A stretch of 7,383 bases of DNA, from assembly GCA_031261125.1 (NCBI GenBank), contig JAISJZ010000329.1, forward strand, positions 1 through 7,383, given 5' to 3'. This document shows positions 1 through 6,141 of the stretch, piece by piece. Under the pieces are notes generated by a model, which saw nothing but the letters and a program-made list of their open reading frames with translations, was not told the origin of the DNA and ran no database searches. Every line of letters begins with the position of its first letter. Positions within the stretch are counted from its first letter, which is position 1. A program made the position numbers and the translations under genes. Source of the stretch: Planctomycetaceae bacterium. Its GTDB lineage: Bacteria > Planctomycetota > Planctomycetia > Pirellulales > Thermoguttaceae.

Positions 1-203
1 TTTCGCCCGACCATCCGACTCCGTGTTCCTTAAAGACGCATACTTCGGATTATGTTCCTTGGCTCATTGCCGGAAGCGGTATTACCACTTCGGAACATTC
101 AGCGGATTCTTACAACGAAAAGACCGCCCTAAATTCCAAGTACCGGTTCGACAACGGCGGGGAAATGATGGATACGTTTTTAGATATGACGAAACACTGC
201 TGA
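1..203 (+). CDS. apgM: 2,3-bisphosphoglycerate-independent phosphoglycerate mutase, archaeal type (C-terminal part)
   Basis: This is the last 66 codons of a gene that begins before the window. Reading starts at base 3 and ends at TGA 201-203. The first residues read SPDHPTPCSLKTHT, followed by SDYVPWLIAG, then a YNE and a glycine-rich FDNGGEMMD before the end. The DHPTP...HT.D.VP.LI pattern is the metal-binding C-terminal signature of ApgM-type enzymes of the alkaline phosphatase superfamily, which interconvert 3- and 2-phosphoglycerate in glycolysis and gluconeogenesis in the cytosol. The Asp and His of DHPTP are expected metal ligands by family knowledge. floA starts 42 bp later on the same strand, so the two may share a transcript. 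A longer open frame in another phase crosses this region but has no recognisable content. Identity rests on only 66 residues; another metalloenzyme of the same superfamily is a less likely alternative. Confidence 0.8.
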   Translation, partial: SPDHPTPCSLKTHTSDYVPWLIAGSGITTSEHSADSYNEKTALNSKYRFDNGGEMMDTFLDMTKHC

Positions 204-210
204 AACAAAC

Positions 211-229
211 CGCCGCTGAAATAGCGGCG
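211..229 (+). other. Short perfect hairpin between apgM and floA
   Basis: CGCCGCT (211-217) and AGCGGCG (223-229) form a perfect 7-bp GC-rich stem with the loop GAAAT. It begins 7 bases after the apgM stop and ends 16 bases before the floA start. No run of T follows on the + strand, so it is not a standard intrinsic terminator. It may protect the 3' end of a processed apgM message or modulate floA translation, but both are guesses. Confidence 0.45.
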
Positions 230-245
230 AAACAATACTATTATT

Positions 246-1277
246 ATGCTTTTCGCTCAAACAACGCAACAGGTTTTAACGCTCATCGGCGCAGGATTTA
301 TCCTGCTGTTTTGTCTCGTTTTGCTCGCTGTGTTCCTCCGGTTTTTTCCGCTGTGGATACAATCCCTGATGGCAGGCGCGGGGGTCGGGATACTTGACCT
401 TATCGGAATGACATTCCGCAAAGTCAATCTCGATGTGATTGTCCGCAGTAAAATTATGGTAGTTCAAGCCGGTCTCGACGACCGCGTGATTACAACGAAG
501 GCGTTGGAAGCCCACTTCTTGGCTGGCGGCAACGTATTCCGGGTCATTGAGGCAATGATTGCGGCGAACAAGGCGAAGATTCTCGACTTGGATTACCGTT
601 TGGCAACAGCGATTGACTTGGCGGGGCGGGACGTGCGCGAAGCGGTGCGGACAAGTGTTTATCCGAAAGTGATTGACTGCCCTCCGTCAAAAGGGCGCGT
701 TACGCTGGACGGCGTGGCAAAGAACGGAATTCAGTTGAAAGTGAAAGCCCGTGTAACGGTGCGGACGAATCTGCGGCAACTCATCGGCGGGGCAATGGAA
801 GACACGATTATTGCCCGCGTCGGCGAAGGAATTATCAGTGCGATTGGTTCGGCGGAAACGCACGGCGAAGTGCTGGAAAATCCCGACCGGATTTCCAAGA
901 CAGTGCTGGAACGGCGGCTTGATGCAGAGACAGCGTTTGAAATTGTTTCGATTGACATCGCAGACATTGATGTCGGCGAAAACATCGGGGCGAGGTTGCA
1001 GGCAGACCAAGCGGAGGCGGACACCCGTGTTGCCCGTGCAAGAGCAGAAGGTCGGCGGGCGTTGGGTGTAGCGGCGGAACAGGAAAACATTGCAAAAATC
1101 GAGGAGAGCCGGGCGAAGGTGGTCGAAGCGGAAGCGGAGGTGCCGCTGGCAATTTCCGATGCGATTTCGACGGGCAAGTTCAGCATTATGGATTACTACA
1201 AGTTGAAGAACATTCAGTCGGACACGGATATGCGGGGTTCGATTGCCCGCGGTCTGCCCGCCCCGGTTAAAACGTGA
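246..1277 (+). CDS. floA: Flotillin-like protein FloA
   Basis: The 343-residue product matches the FloA (UPF0365/YqfA) family, a bacterial flotillin-like scaffold of membrane microdomains; the family is usually about 330 residues. A strong hydrophobic segment at about residues 11-33 is followed by a second hydrophobic stretch (38-54) that may be re-entrant. Next come the family block around VNLDVIVRSKIMVVQAGLD (60-78), a PHB-like region ending in the SIDIADIDVGENIGARLQ block (235-252), and an Ala/Glu-rich coiled-coil segment (about 253-300, EA-repeats such as VVEAEAEVP). The conserved C-terminal tail includes GKFSIMDYYKLKN (310-322) and MRGSIA. ATG 246 is the only good start, because an in-frame TAG lies at 222-224. 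No Shine-Dalgarno precedes it. The nfeD-type protease gene often paired with floA is not adjacent: apgM lies upstream and rluB directly downstream. Inner-membrane location and scaffold role are family knowledge. Confidence 0.95.
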   Translation: MLFAQTTQQVLTLIGAGFILLFCLVLLAVFLRFFPLWIQSLMAGAGVGILDLIGMTFRKVNLDVIVRSKIMVVQAGLDDRVITTKALEAHFLAGGNVFRVIEAMIAANKAKILDLDYRLATAIDLAGRDVREAVRTSVYPKVIDCPPSKGRVTLDGVAKNGIQLKVKARVTVRTNLRQLIGGAMEDTIIARVGEGIISAIGSAETHGEVLENPDRISKTVLERRLDAETAFEIVSIDIADIDVGENIGARLQADQAEADTRVARARAEGRRALGVAAEQENIAKIEESRAKVVEAEAEVPLAISDAISTGKFSIMDYYKLKNIQSDTDMRGSIARGLPAPVKT

Positions 1278-1288
1278 ATTGCCTTATA

Positions 1289-2143
1289 ATGCCCAAACAT
1301 ACTGCTAAACATACCGCTAAAGCGGCGGTGAAACATAAAAAATCCGGCAAAAAACCGTACCGCCGTCCGCTGTCCCGAAAAGGGATGCAGCATCACAGTT
1401 TGTTCGACAAGGACGCTCCGGTCGAACACCGTTTGCAGAAGATTTTAGCCGCTAACGGTTTCGGAAGCCGCCGTGAATGTGAAGAACTCATCGAACAAGG
1501 ACGCGTCGAAATTGACGGACGGATTGCAGCACTCGGCTGTAAGGGCGACTTGTCCCGCAACGAAATCAAAGTGGACGGACAACGTTTGAAAAAAACGAAA
1601 CCGGTTTATATCGCTTTATTCAAGCCGAAGGGTTTTCTCTGTACGAACCGTGACCAGCAAGGACGGCAGCGGGCGGTTGATTTGGTGCCGTCAACGCTCG
1701 GACATCTGTTTCCTATCGGTCGGCTCGATATGGACAGTGAAGGACTGCTTTTGCTGACGAATGACGGAGCATTGTCGGAACATTTAACGCATCCCCGATA
1801 CGGTGTACCGAAGGTTTATCGGGTTCTTGCCGCAGGAGAGGTAACGCAAGAAACGGTTGCCCAACTCCGCAAGGGCGAGTATCTGGCGGACGGATTTGCC
1901 AAAGCGGAAAATGTTGCGGTAAAGGGGCATCACAAACACAGTACCGTTTTGGAAATGACGCTCACCGAAGGAATGAACCGGGAAGTCCGCCGGCTGTTCG
2001 CGAGAAACGGACATAAAGTTCTGATGCTGCTGCGGACTGCCGTCGGTCCGGTAAAGTTGGGAAAACTTTTGCCCGGCGAATGGCGGCATTTAACCAAACC
2101 GGAAGTGGAGCAACTGTATGCTGCCGGTAAAGTTCACTCATAA
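1289..2143 (+). CDS. rluB: 23S rRNA pseudouridine synthase, RluB/RsuA family
   Basis: Predicted product of 284 residues that converts a uridine of ribosomal RNA to pseudouridine. Residues 1-35 are a basic, Lys/His/Arg-rich tail. An S4 RNA-binding domain follows (about 46-95, HRLQKILAANGFGSRRE then GRVEIDG), and then the catalytic domain with GRLDMDSEGLLLLTNDG at 144-160, where Asp147 is the expected catalytic residue. KVYRVL (175-180) and GMNREVRRLFARNGHKV (228-244) are further family blocks. The ATG at 1289 gives the MPKHTAKHT start. A GTG at 1274 would add five residues (MNCLI) and overlap the floA stop by 4 bp, which would allow translational coupling. Neither start has a Shine-Dalgarno sequence, so the choice is uncertain. 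RluB is preferred over RsuA or RluE/F because of the basic N-terminal tail and overall length, but the exact target base cannot be read from sequence. Confidence 0.9.
   Translation: MPKHTAKHTAKAAVKHKKSGKKPYRRPLSRKGMQHHSLFDKDAPVEHRLQKILAANGFGSRRECEELIEQGRVEIDGRIAALGCKGDLSRNEIKVDGQRLKKTKPVYIALFKPKGFLCTNRDQQGRQRAVDLVPSTLGHLFPIGRLDMDSEGLLLLTNDGALSEHLTHPRYGVPKVYRVLAAGEVTQETVAQLRKGEYLADGFAKAENVAVKGHHKHSTVLEMTLTEGMNREVRRLFARNGHKVLMLLRTAVGPVKLGKLLPGEWRHLTKPEVEQLYAAGKVHS
1295..1318 (+). repeat. 12-bp tandem repeat inside the rluB N-terminus
   Basis: AAACATACTGCT (1295-1306) is followed directly by AAACATACCGCT (1307-1318), differing at one base. It encodes two KHTA units in the basic tail of RluB. 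This is the pattern left by replication slippage in a low-constraint region. Confidence 0.8.
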
Positions 2144-3148
2144 AAGTCCGTTTTTCTCATACCAGTCCGTTGTCTGTTGAATTCGTTTCGCCAGCAGCGG
2201 CGGTGAAAAATCAAGTTGTTCTGCTGCTTTGTCCGACGAACAGCACCACGGCTTCACCGACTCGTAGGCTTTCGCCCAATCGTAAGGAACGTCCCTGCCG
2301 GTGAGTTGCTTCACAACTTCGTAATACGTTGCCGTTGACCAAACCGCCATTGGCGGACAACGGAACAGCATCGTCTTTTCTCTGCCGAGCGAACGTCCGA
2401 TTTCCGTGCCGATGTCTTTCAAACACAAACCGTTGTTTGCCGACGCAAAATACACGCCCTTGTCCGGCAGTTCCGGTTTGATTCGTTCGCCGCGGTAGAT
2501 GACCTTGACGATCAAGTCCGCTAAATCGGCGGCGTGAATCCACGAGTAGTACCGTTTCCGAAAGCCGGGGTTCGGCATAAAACCGAGTTTCTTGACGGTC
2601 TGGAATAATTCTAAATTCATTTTGTCCCGTTCACCGAACACGATACACGGGCGGACCAGCGAACACGGAAAATCGTCTGCAAATTTTCGGACGACCTGTT
2701 CGGCGGCAAGTTTGCTTCTGCCGTAATCGGTAACCGGCACCGGCACATTAGTTTCCCGCTTGGGGGCTTCCGGTCGTGCCGGTCCCGCCGCTGCCAATGA
2801 AGAAACATAAACGAACCGGTTTAGTTTGCCCGTTTGCTGGGCGGCATTTAACAAATTTTCCGTACCGTGAACGTTTGTTTCTTCAAACTCTTTATAATTT
2901 CTTGCGCGGACTTTACCGGCAAGATGAACAGCAACATCGCAGTCGGCAACGGCGGCGGGCAGCGTTTCGGGACGGAGAACGTCGCCTTGGACAATTTCCA
3001 ACGGGCGGGAAACGGTGCCGGAAAACAATACCGGCGTTTTTTCAGGATTACGAACGAAACAGCGGACGATACAGTCCTCTTTTTGAAGACGCTCGATTAA
3101 ATGATGTCCGATGAAACCGGTCGCTCCGGTGAGTAAAACTCTCTGCAT
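2138..3148 (-). CDS. NAD-dependent epimerase/dehydratase (extended SDR family)
   Basis: Product of 336 residues with a complete extended short-chain dehydrogenase fold. The NAD(P)-binding glycine motif GATGFIG is at residues 8-14, the VHLAGKV block at about 74-80, VSS at 115-117, and the catalytic YGRSK (Tyr142, Lys146) is intact, followed by SLVRPCIVFGERD (163-175). Enzymes of this group act on nucleotide sugars or steroid-like substrates; the substrate cannot be told here. The open frame extends upstream to 3469, but that part has no family similarity and lies in the promoter region. ATG 3148 (MQRVLLTG) puts the glycine motif at its usual place near the N-terminus. ATG 3163 would add MTGGT. 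An AGGCGG sits 4 bases before ATG 3148, a weak Shine-Dalgarno. The stop codon overlaps the 3' end of rluB by 6 bp in convergent orientation. The gene is divergent from the sugar isomerase at 3350. Confidence 0.88.
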   Translation of the reverse strand: MQRVLLTGATGFIGHHLIERLQKEDCIVRCFVRNPEKTPVLFSGTVSRPLEIVQGDVLRPETLPAAVADCDVAVHLAGKVRARNYKEFEETNVHGTENLLNAAQQTGKLNRFVYVSSLAAAGPARPEAPKRETNVPVPVTDYGRSKLAAEQVVRKFADDFPCSLVRPCIVFGERDKMNLELFQTVKKLGFMPNPGFRKRYYSWIHAADLADLIVKVIYRGERIKPELPDKGVYFASANNGLCLKDIGTEIGRSLGREKTMLFRCPPMAVWSTATYYEVVKQLTGRDVPYDWAKAYESVKPWCCSSDKAAEQLDFSPPLLAKRIQQTTDWYEKNGLL

Positions 3149-3235
3149 TGTGCCGCCTGTCATACAATCTATCATACAATACTGGCGTGAACATAGAACG
3201 ATGGCACAGTGAGTAAAACCCTCTGTATTGCGCCG
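3129..3235. repeat. Imperfect 27-bp direct repeat, 80 bp apart, copying the epimerase gene start
   Basis: Bases 3129-3155 and 3209-3235 match at 24 of 27 positions, and the three differences are all C/T transitions. The first copy contains the start codon and first seven codons of the minus-strand epimerase (MQRVLLT). The second copy lies upstream in the intergenic region. On the minus strand its start codon reads ATA instead of ATG, while the following codons still read QRVLLT. It looks like a relic of a local duplication of the gene start. Confidence 0.8.
3160..3180. repeat. Short direct repeat TCATACAAT x2
   Basis: TCATACAAT occurs at 3160-3168 and again at 3172-3180 with a 12-bp period, just upstream of the epimerase start. 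The spacing of about one helical turn would suit a protein-binding site, but slippage is an equally good explanation. Confidence 0.6.
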
Positions 3236-3240
3236 TTCAT
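3172..3240 (-). other. Possible 22-codon upstream ORF before the epimerase
   Basis: On the minus strand an ATG at 3240-3238 opens a frame of 22 codons, MNGAIQRVLLTVPSFYVHASIV, closed by TGA at 3174-3172, 23 bp before the epimerase start. Its IQRVLLT segment comes from the duplicated gene start and mirrors the MQRVLLT of the epimerase, but in a different frame from that gene. It has no Shine-Dalgarno sequence. If the TACAAT at 3244-3239 is the promoter -10 box, the mRNA would begin after this ATG, so translation is doubtful. Confidence 0.2.
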
Positions 3241-3266
3241 TGTACCGCACGCAGAACATAATACAA
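3239..3266 (-). promoter_or_regulatory. Candidate promoter for the epimerase
   Basis: On the minus strand TTGTAT (3266-3261) is followed after 16 bases by TACAAT (3244-3239). The -10 is good and the -35 poor (3 of 6). The predicted transcript would have a leader of about 85 bases containing the degenerate second copy of the gene start. No better minus-strand promoter was seen closer to 3148. Confidence 0.35.
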
Positions 3267-3280
3267 GAGCCGACCGTCCG

Positions 3281-3309
3281 TTGACAGTACCGTCCGCAAG
3301 CGGTACAAT
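3281..3309 (+). promoter_or_regulatory. Near-consensus sigma70-type promoter for the sugar isomerase
   Basis: A perfect TTGACA (3281-3286) is followed by a 17-base spacer and TACAAT (3304-3309). Transcription would start near 3316, leaving a leader of about 34 bases before ATG 3350. This placement argues against the upstream starts at 3209 and 3308, which lie before or inside the promoter. Confidence 0.8.
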
Positions 3310-3349
3310 GCGGGGGATTTATTTTCAAACCTGCCTGCTTAACTCCGCT

Positions 3350-4186
3350 ATGGGAAAAATCGGTATCGGTCTCAATTTGGAAGCGGTGCGGACATCGCAC
3401 AAATCGTTTGAATGGGGCGTACAGTTCGCCGCCGAACTCGGTTATGAGTACATCGAACCGATGGTTCACTGGGGACGCGAACTGTTAAGCGAAGCCCGTT
3501 ATTTTCACAGCGTTTCGATGCTTGACGACCCGTTCCGCATTAAGGACGGCGTAGAACAGTACGGATTGAAACTTTCGGCGTTGTCTTCACACAGCCAACT
3601 TTCCAAACCGGAAATCGCCGTGGAGTATCTTAAACAGGCATCCCGGTTTGCGAAAGAGTGCGGTGCGCCGGTTATCAACACGCACGAGGGACACAAGCAG
3701 AAATGGACGACCGAAGAAGAGGATTTTGTCCTCATTAAGTATTCCATTACGGAAGCAGAAAAAGTTGCATCCCGCCGCGGTATCAAACTCGGCTTGGAAA
3801 TGCACCAAACGTATTCGCTCATCCCGGAAAAGTACGACCGGATTATGAATCTGGTGCAATCGCCGTTTGTCGGGGCAAACTTTGACACCGGCAATGCGTA
3901 CCTCGGCGGACAAGACCCGATTGCGTGGCTGGACAAAATTAAGCACCGTCTTGTTCATATGCACGCCAAGGATATTTCGGTGGAACAGTCCGACGCGGAA
4001 CGCGGCAAAGTGATGGGGACGGCAGTCGGTTGTGCGTGCGGCGACGGCGTGATTGATTGGGCGGCGGTAATGCGTATTCTCAAAGAAATCCCGCAGGACA
4101 TCGTGTTAAGTGTCGAGTGCGGAACGCTTGACCAAGCCGCCCGAAGTGTTGAACATTTGAAAAAAGTCCGCAGCCAAATTGTTTAG
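3350..4186 (+). CDS. Sugar phosphate isomerase/epimerase (TIM barrel, AP endonuclease 2-like)
   Basis: Product of 278 residues from the xylose isomerase-like TIM-barrel family. The expected metal ligands are all visible at the ends of barrel strands: Glu150 (GLEMH), Asp179 (NFDTGN), His205 (HMHAKD) and Glu256 (SVECG). GTAVGCACGDGVIDW (223-237) is a typical late-barrel motif, and an SSHS around His81 precedes it. Enzymes of this group are cytosolic and isomerise or epimerise keto-sugars, inositols or related polyols, often with a divalent metal. The exact substrate is not evident. ATG 3350 (MGKIGIGLN) gives the usual family N-terminus and lies about 34 bases after a strong promoter's predicted start site. 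The same open frame continues back to 3209, but that part is not family-like. There is no Shine-Dalgarno sequence. The gene is monocistronic, since a terminator directly follows. The divergent epimerase may be functionally linked, but this is only positional. Confidence 0.88.
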   Translation: MGKIGIGLNLEAVRTSHKSFEWGVQFAAELGYEYIEPMVHWGRELLSEARYFHSVSMLDDPFRIKDGVEQYGLKLSALSSHSQLSKPEIAVEYLKQASRFAKECGAPVINTHEGHKQKWTTEEEDFVLIKYSITEAEKVASRRGIKLGLEMHQTYSLIPEKYDRIMNLVQSPFVGANFDTGNAYLGGQDPIAWLDKIKHRLVHMHAKDISVEQSDAERGKVMGTAVGCACGDGVIDWAAVMRILKEIPQDIVLSVECGTLDQAARSVEHLKKVRSQIV

Positions 4187-4194
4187 GTGCTGCG

Positions 4195-4222
4195 AACCGG
4201 ACCGCCGGTTTTGTCTTTATTT
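4195..4222 (+). terminator. Intrinsic terminator after the sugar isomerase
   Basis: AACCGG (4195-4200), loop ACCG, CCGGTT (4205-4210) form a perfect 6-bp stem followed by the T-rich TTGTCTTTATTT. It starts 8 bases after the isomerase stop codon and fits termination on the + strand. The minus strand lacks a T run after the stem, so it would not terminate lpxA as well. Confidence 0.75.
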
Positions 4223-5087
4223 ATCCGACGTTGATTTTCAACGTCCGGCTTTCGATGACAGAACTTTCCTGCTCATCGCCGTTGTCAACTAGACGCAGCG
4301 GAGCATTGAAACTTCGGCGTTCACTGACAATGCCCCGCTTGGTGGCAAGAAGAAACTGCGTCATTTCCGCACAGGGACCTACGGCATAATTGTTTTGAAG
4401 TTGCTGCAAAATTTCCGTCCACGTCAAACCGCTGCGGTAAATCAAACGATACACCTCTTTCAGAACGTTGACTTCTTCAATGGTGCGTCCGTTGCGGCGC
4501 AAACCGATTTGATTCAAACCGACGATTCTGCTCGTCAATCCGTCAACGGTAACAAACGGCGGAACGTCCTGAATAACGTGGGCTTGTCCGCCGACCATTG
4601 CCAGCGAACCGATTCGGCAAAACTGATGAACACCGACGGCACCGCCGAGATTGACCCGGTTGCCGATATGAACGTGTCCGCCGAGCATTACGTTGTTCAC
4701 CAAGACGTTGTCGTTACCGATAACGCAGTCGTGGGCAACGTGAGCGTTGACCATCAGATAATTGTTGCTGCCGATGACCGTTGCCTCGGATTCCTTCATT
4801 GATGCGTGAACGGTCGTGTTTTCCCTGAATGTGTTGTTATTGCCGATAATCACTTTGCCGTAGGAATCCTTGACGGCGGTGTGCTGCGGTTTGTCGCCGA
4901 TGACGGTACCGCTGCCGATGTTGTTTCCCGTGCCGAGGACTGTTCCCCGTTTAAGCGTGATACGGGAATCCAGCCGGCAGTTATCGCCGATGCAAACGTC
5001 CGGTTCGATAACGCAGAACGGTCCGATCTCGACATTTTGACCGATTTTCGCAGAAGGACTGATAATACTATGCGGGTCAATGTTCAT
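4221..5087 (-). CDS. lpxA: UDP-N-acetylglucosamine O-acyltransferase (lipid A synthesis, first step)
   Basis: Product of 288 residues with the left-handed beta-helix hexapeptide repeats of LpxA (about 5-185) and a helical C-terminal domain (about 190-255). It transfers a 3-hydroxyacyl chain from acyl carrier protein to UDP-GlcNAc in the cytosol. Key family positions are present: NAHVAHDC with His119 as the expected catalytic base (E. coli His125), GGHVHI with His138, and VHQFC with His154. Gly167 in MVGG aligns with E. coli Gly173, the position that sets acyl-chain length. About 30 residues beyond the usual end (after TKRGIVSERR) form an extra polar tail. ATG 5087 (MNIDPHS) is chosen; a TTG at 5096 would add three residues. 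There is no Shine-Dalgarno sequence. The usual partners lpxD, fabZ and lpxB are not adjacent here. It faces the sugar isomerase tail-to-tail, 34 bp apart. Confidence 0.95.
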   Translation of the reverse strand: MNIDPHSIISPSAKIGQNVEIGPFCVIEPDVCIGDNCRLDSRITLKRGTVLGTGNNIGSGTVIGDKPQHTAVKDSYGKVIIGNNNTFRENTTVHASMKESEATVIGSNNYLMVNAHVAHDCVIGNDNVLVNNVMLGGHVHIGNRVNLGGAVGVHQFCRIGSLAMVGGQAHVIQDVPPFVTVDGLTSRIVGLNQIGLRRNGRTIEEVNVLKEVYRLIYRSGLTWTEILQQLQNNYAVGPCAEMTQFLLATKRGIVSERRSFNAPLRLVDNGDEQESSVIESRTLKINVG

Positions 5088-5189
5088 AAGGAACAAGGGG
5101 TAGGAAGTAAGAGGCAGTTCCGTACTGTATGGATTTTTTGATTTTCAGAAAAGGGCAGTTTTAGAAAATTCCGCTCCGCCGGTTCCCAC

Positions 5190-5218
5190 TGGGCAGCCGT
5201 ATCCGAAAAATGTATAAT
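5190..5218 (+). promoter_or_regulatory. Promoter for the hydrolase-phosphatase pair
   Basis: A perfect TATAAT (5213-5218) is preceded by TGGGCA (5190-5195, 4 of 6 matches to TTGACA) with a 17-base spacer. The predicted start near 5225 gives a leader of about 38 bases that is pyrimidine-rich and has no Shine-Dalgarno sequence. GTATAATAC is palindromic, so a minus-strand TATTAT also exists, but no -35 accompanies it for lpxA. Confidence 0.65.
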
Positions 5219-5262
5219 ACGGCTTCCGTTTTTCTGTCCTTTTTTTCTTACTCCTGATTCCA

Positions 5263-6141
5263 ATGCTGCGCTGCGCTGTTTTTCTTCTTTGTGTTTTTGC
5301 CGCCGGATGTGTTATTGCGGAGAACCTGCCGCGAACGGAATACAAAGACATTCCGTACTATTCTGAAACGGCACGGGAAAAAGCCGATGACTACCAAAAA
5401 TCGCAGTGCAAAGTGAAAATTTCTGTGCCAAAAGAGACCGAAGGGGCAAAGTTGCCGGTTCTCGTTTGGTTTCACGGCGGCGGTTTGACCGGCGGTTCAT
5501 TGGAATATCCCGGCGGCGGAAAAAGTCAAACGCTGATAATGAACGAAAAAATCATTCTTATCGGAGCAGGATACCGTTTATCGCCGAAAGCGGATTTTCC
5601 GGCATTTATCGAGGACGCTGCGGCAGCAACGGCGTGGACGTTTGCGAACATCGAAAAGTACGGCGGCGATACGAAGAAGATTTTTATCGGCGGAATGAGT
5701 GCCGGCGGTTATTTGAGCGGTATGGTCGGACTTGACCCGCAATGGTTAGCCCCGTATAAGATTGTCAACAAAAAATTGGCGGGCATTATCATACAGAGCG
5801 GACAGGTAACAACGCATTATCACGTCAAAGCGATTCTGCCGCAAAAGTATCCGAAGCCGCGGTACCAGCCCGTCATTGACGAAAACGCTCCGCTGTTCTA
5901 TCTGTCGAAAGATGCGCCGCCGATTCTGCTGACGACCGGCGACCGGGAACTCGATATGCCGGCGAGGGTTCAGGAAAACGAATTGATGTACGCGTCATTG
6001 AAAGCATTGGAACATCCGTCTGTCGAGTTTTATGAACACAAAGGATACGACCACGGCAAAGTGGCATCCTCGCCGGAATCCTTTGAACGGATTAAAAACT
6101 TTATCAAAAAAACGGTGCCGGCACCGCCGCTGACAGAATAA
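5263..6141 (+). CDS. Exported alpha/beta hydrolase, carboxylesterase/acetyl-esterase-like
   Basis: Product of 292 residues. The N-terminus has a short signal sequence (Arg3, then hydrophobic 4-19). Cleavage after VIA (19) is possible, but AAGC at 13-16 also resembles a lipobox, so it may be a lipoprotein anchored at Cys16. The alpha/beta-hydrolase core shows the oxyanion-hole HGGG (71-74), the nucleophile elbow GMSAGG with Ser146, GDRELD (226-231) with Asp227 or Asp231 as the probable acid, and YDHG with His264. HGGG plus GxSxG is the pattern of the hormone-sensitive-lipase-like/Aes esterases (COG0657), which hydrolyse esters of sugars or small alcohols; the substrate is unknown. It has its own TATAAT promoter, and its TAA overlaps the ATG of the next gene by one base. 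A role outside the cytoplasm, such as deacetylating polysaccharides, is an inference from the signal sequence. Confidence 0.88.
   Translation: MLRCAVFLLCVFAAGCVIAENLPRTEYKDIPYYSETAREKADDYQKSQCKVKISVPKETEGAKLPVLVWFHGGGLTGGSLEYPGGGKSQTLIMNEKIILIGAGYRLSPKADFPAFIEDAAAATAWTFANIEKYGGDTKKIFIGGMSAGGYLSGMVGLDPQWLAPYKIVNKKLAGIIIQSGQVTTHYHVKAILPQKYPKPRYQPVIDENAPLFYLSKDAPPILLTTGDRELDMPARVQENELMYASLKALEHPSVEFYEHKGYDHGKVASSPESFERIKNFIKKTVPAPPLTE

Larger units (their letters stand above)
3238..3310. repeat. 11-bp inverted repeat carrying two candidate -10 boxes
   Basis: CATTGTACCGC (3238-3248) and GCGGTACAATG (3300-3310) are perfect inverted copies separated by 51 bp. The right arm contains the TACAAT -10 box of the + strand promoter. 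The left arm contains a TACAAT on the minus strand that could serve the epimerase. The symmetry could be an operator for a regulator that sees both promoters, or may only reflect paired promoter elements. Confidence 0.7.

Noticed and set aside
23..397. A 124-codon + strand open frame across the left edge
   Set aside because: It overlaps both the apgM C-terminus and the floA start in another phase, and its translation is low-complexity and Arg/Tyr-rich with no motif. The apgM frame has a clear metal-binding signature.
731..1186. Long minus-strand open frames inside floA
   Set aside because: They are shadows of the Ala/Glu-rich coiled-coil codons and give Ser/Ala/Pro-rich translations without motifs.
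3149..3469. N-terminal extension of the epimerase to a 443-residue protein
   Set aside because: The added part has no dehydrogenase features, overlaps the divergent isomerase gene and promoter, and would move the glycine motif far from the N-terminus.
4395..5141. Two + strand open frames opposite lpxA
   Set aside because: They are antisense shadows of the hexapeptide-repeat coding region; their sequences show only the mirrored repeat pattern.
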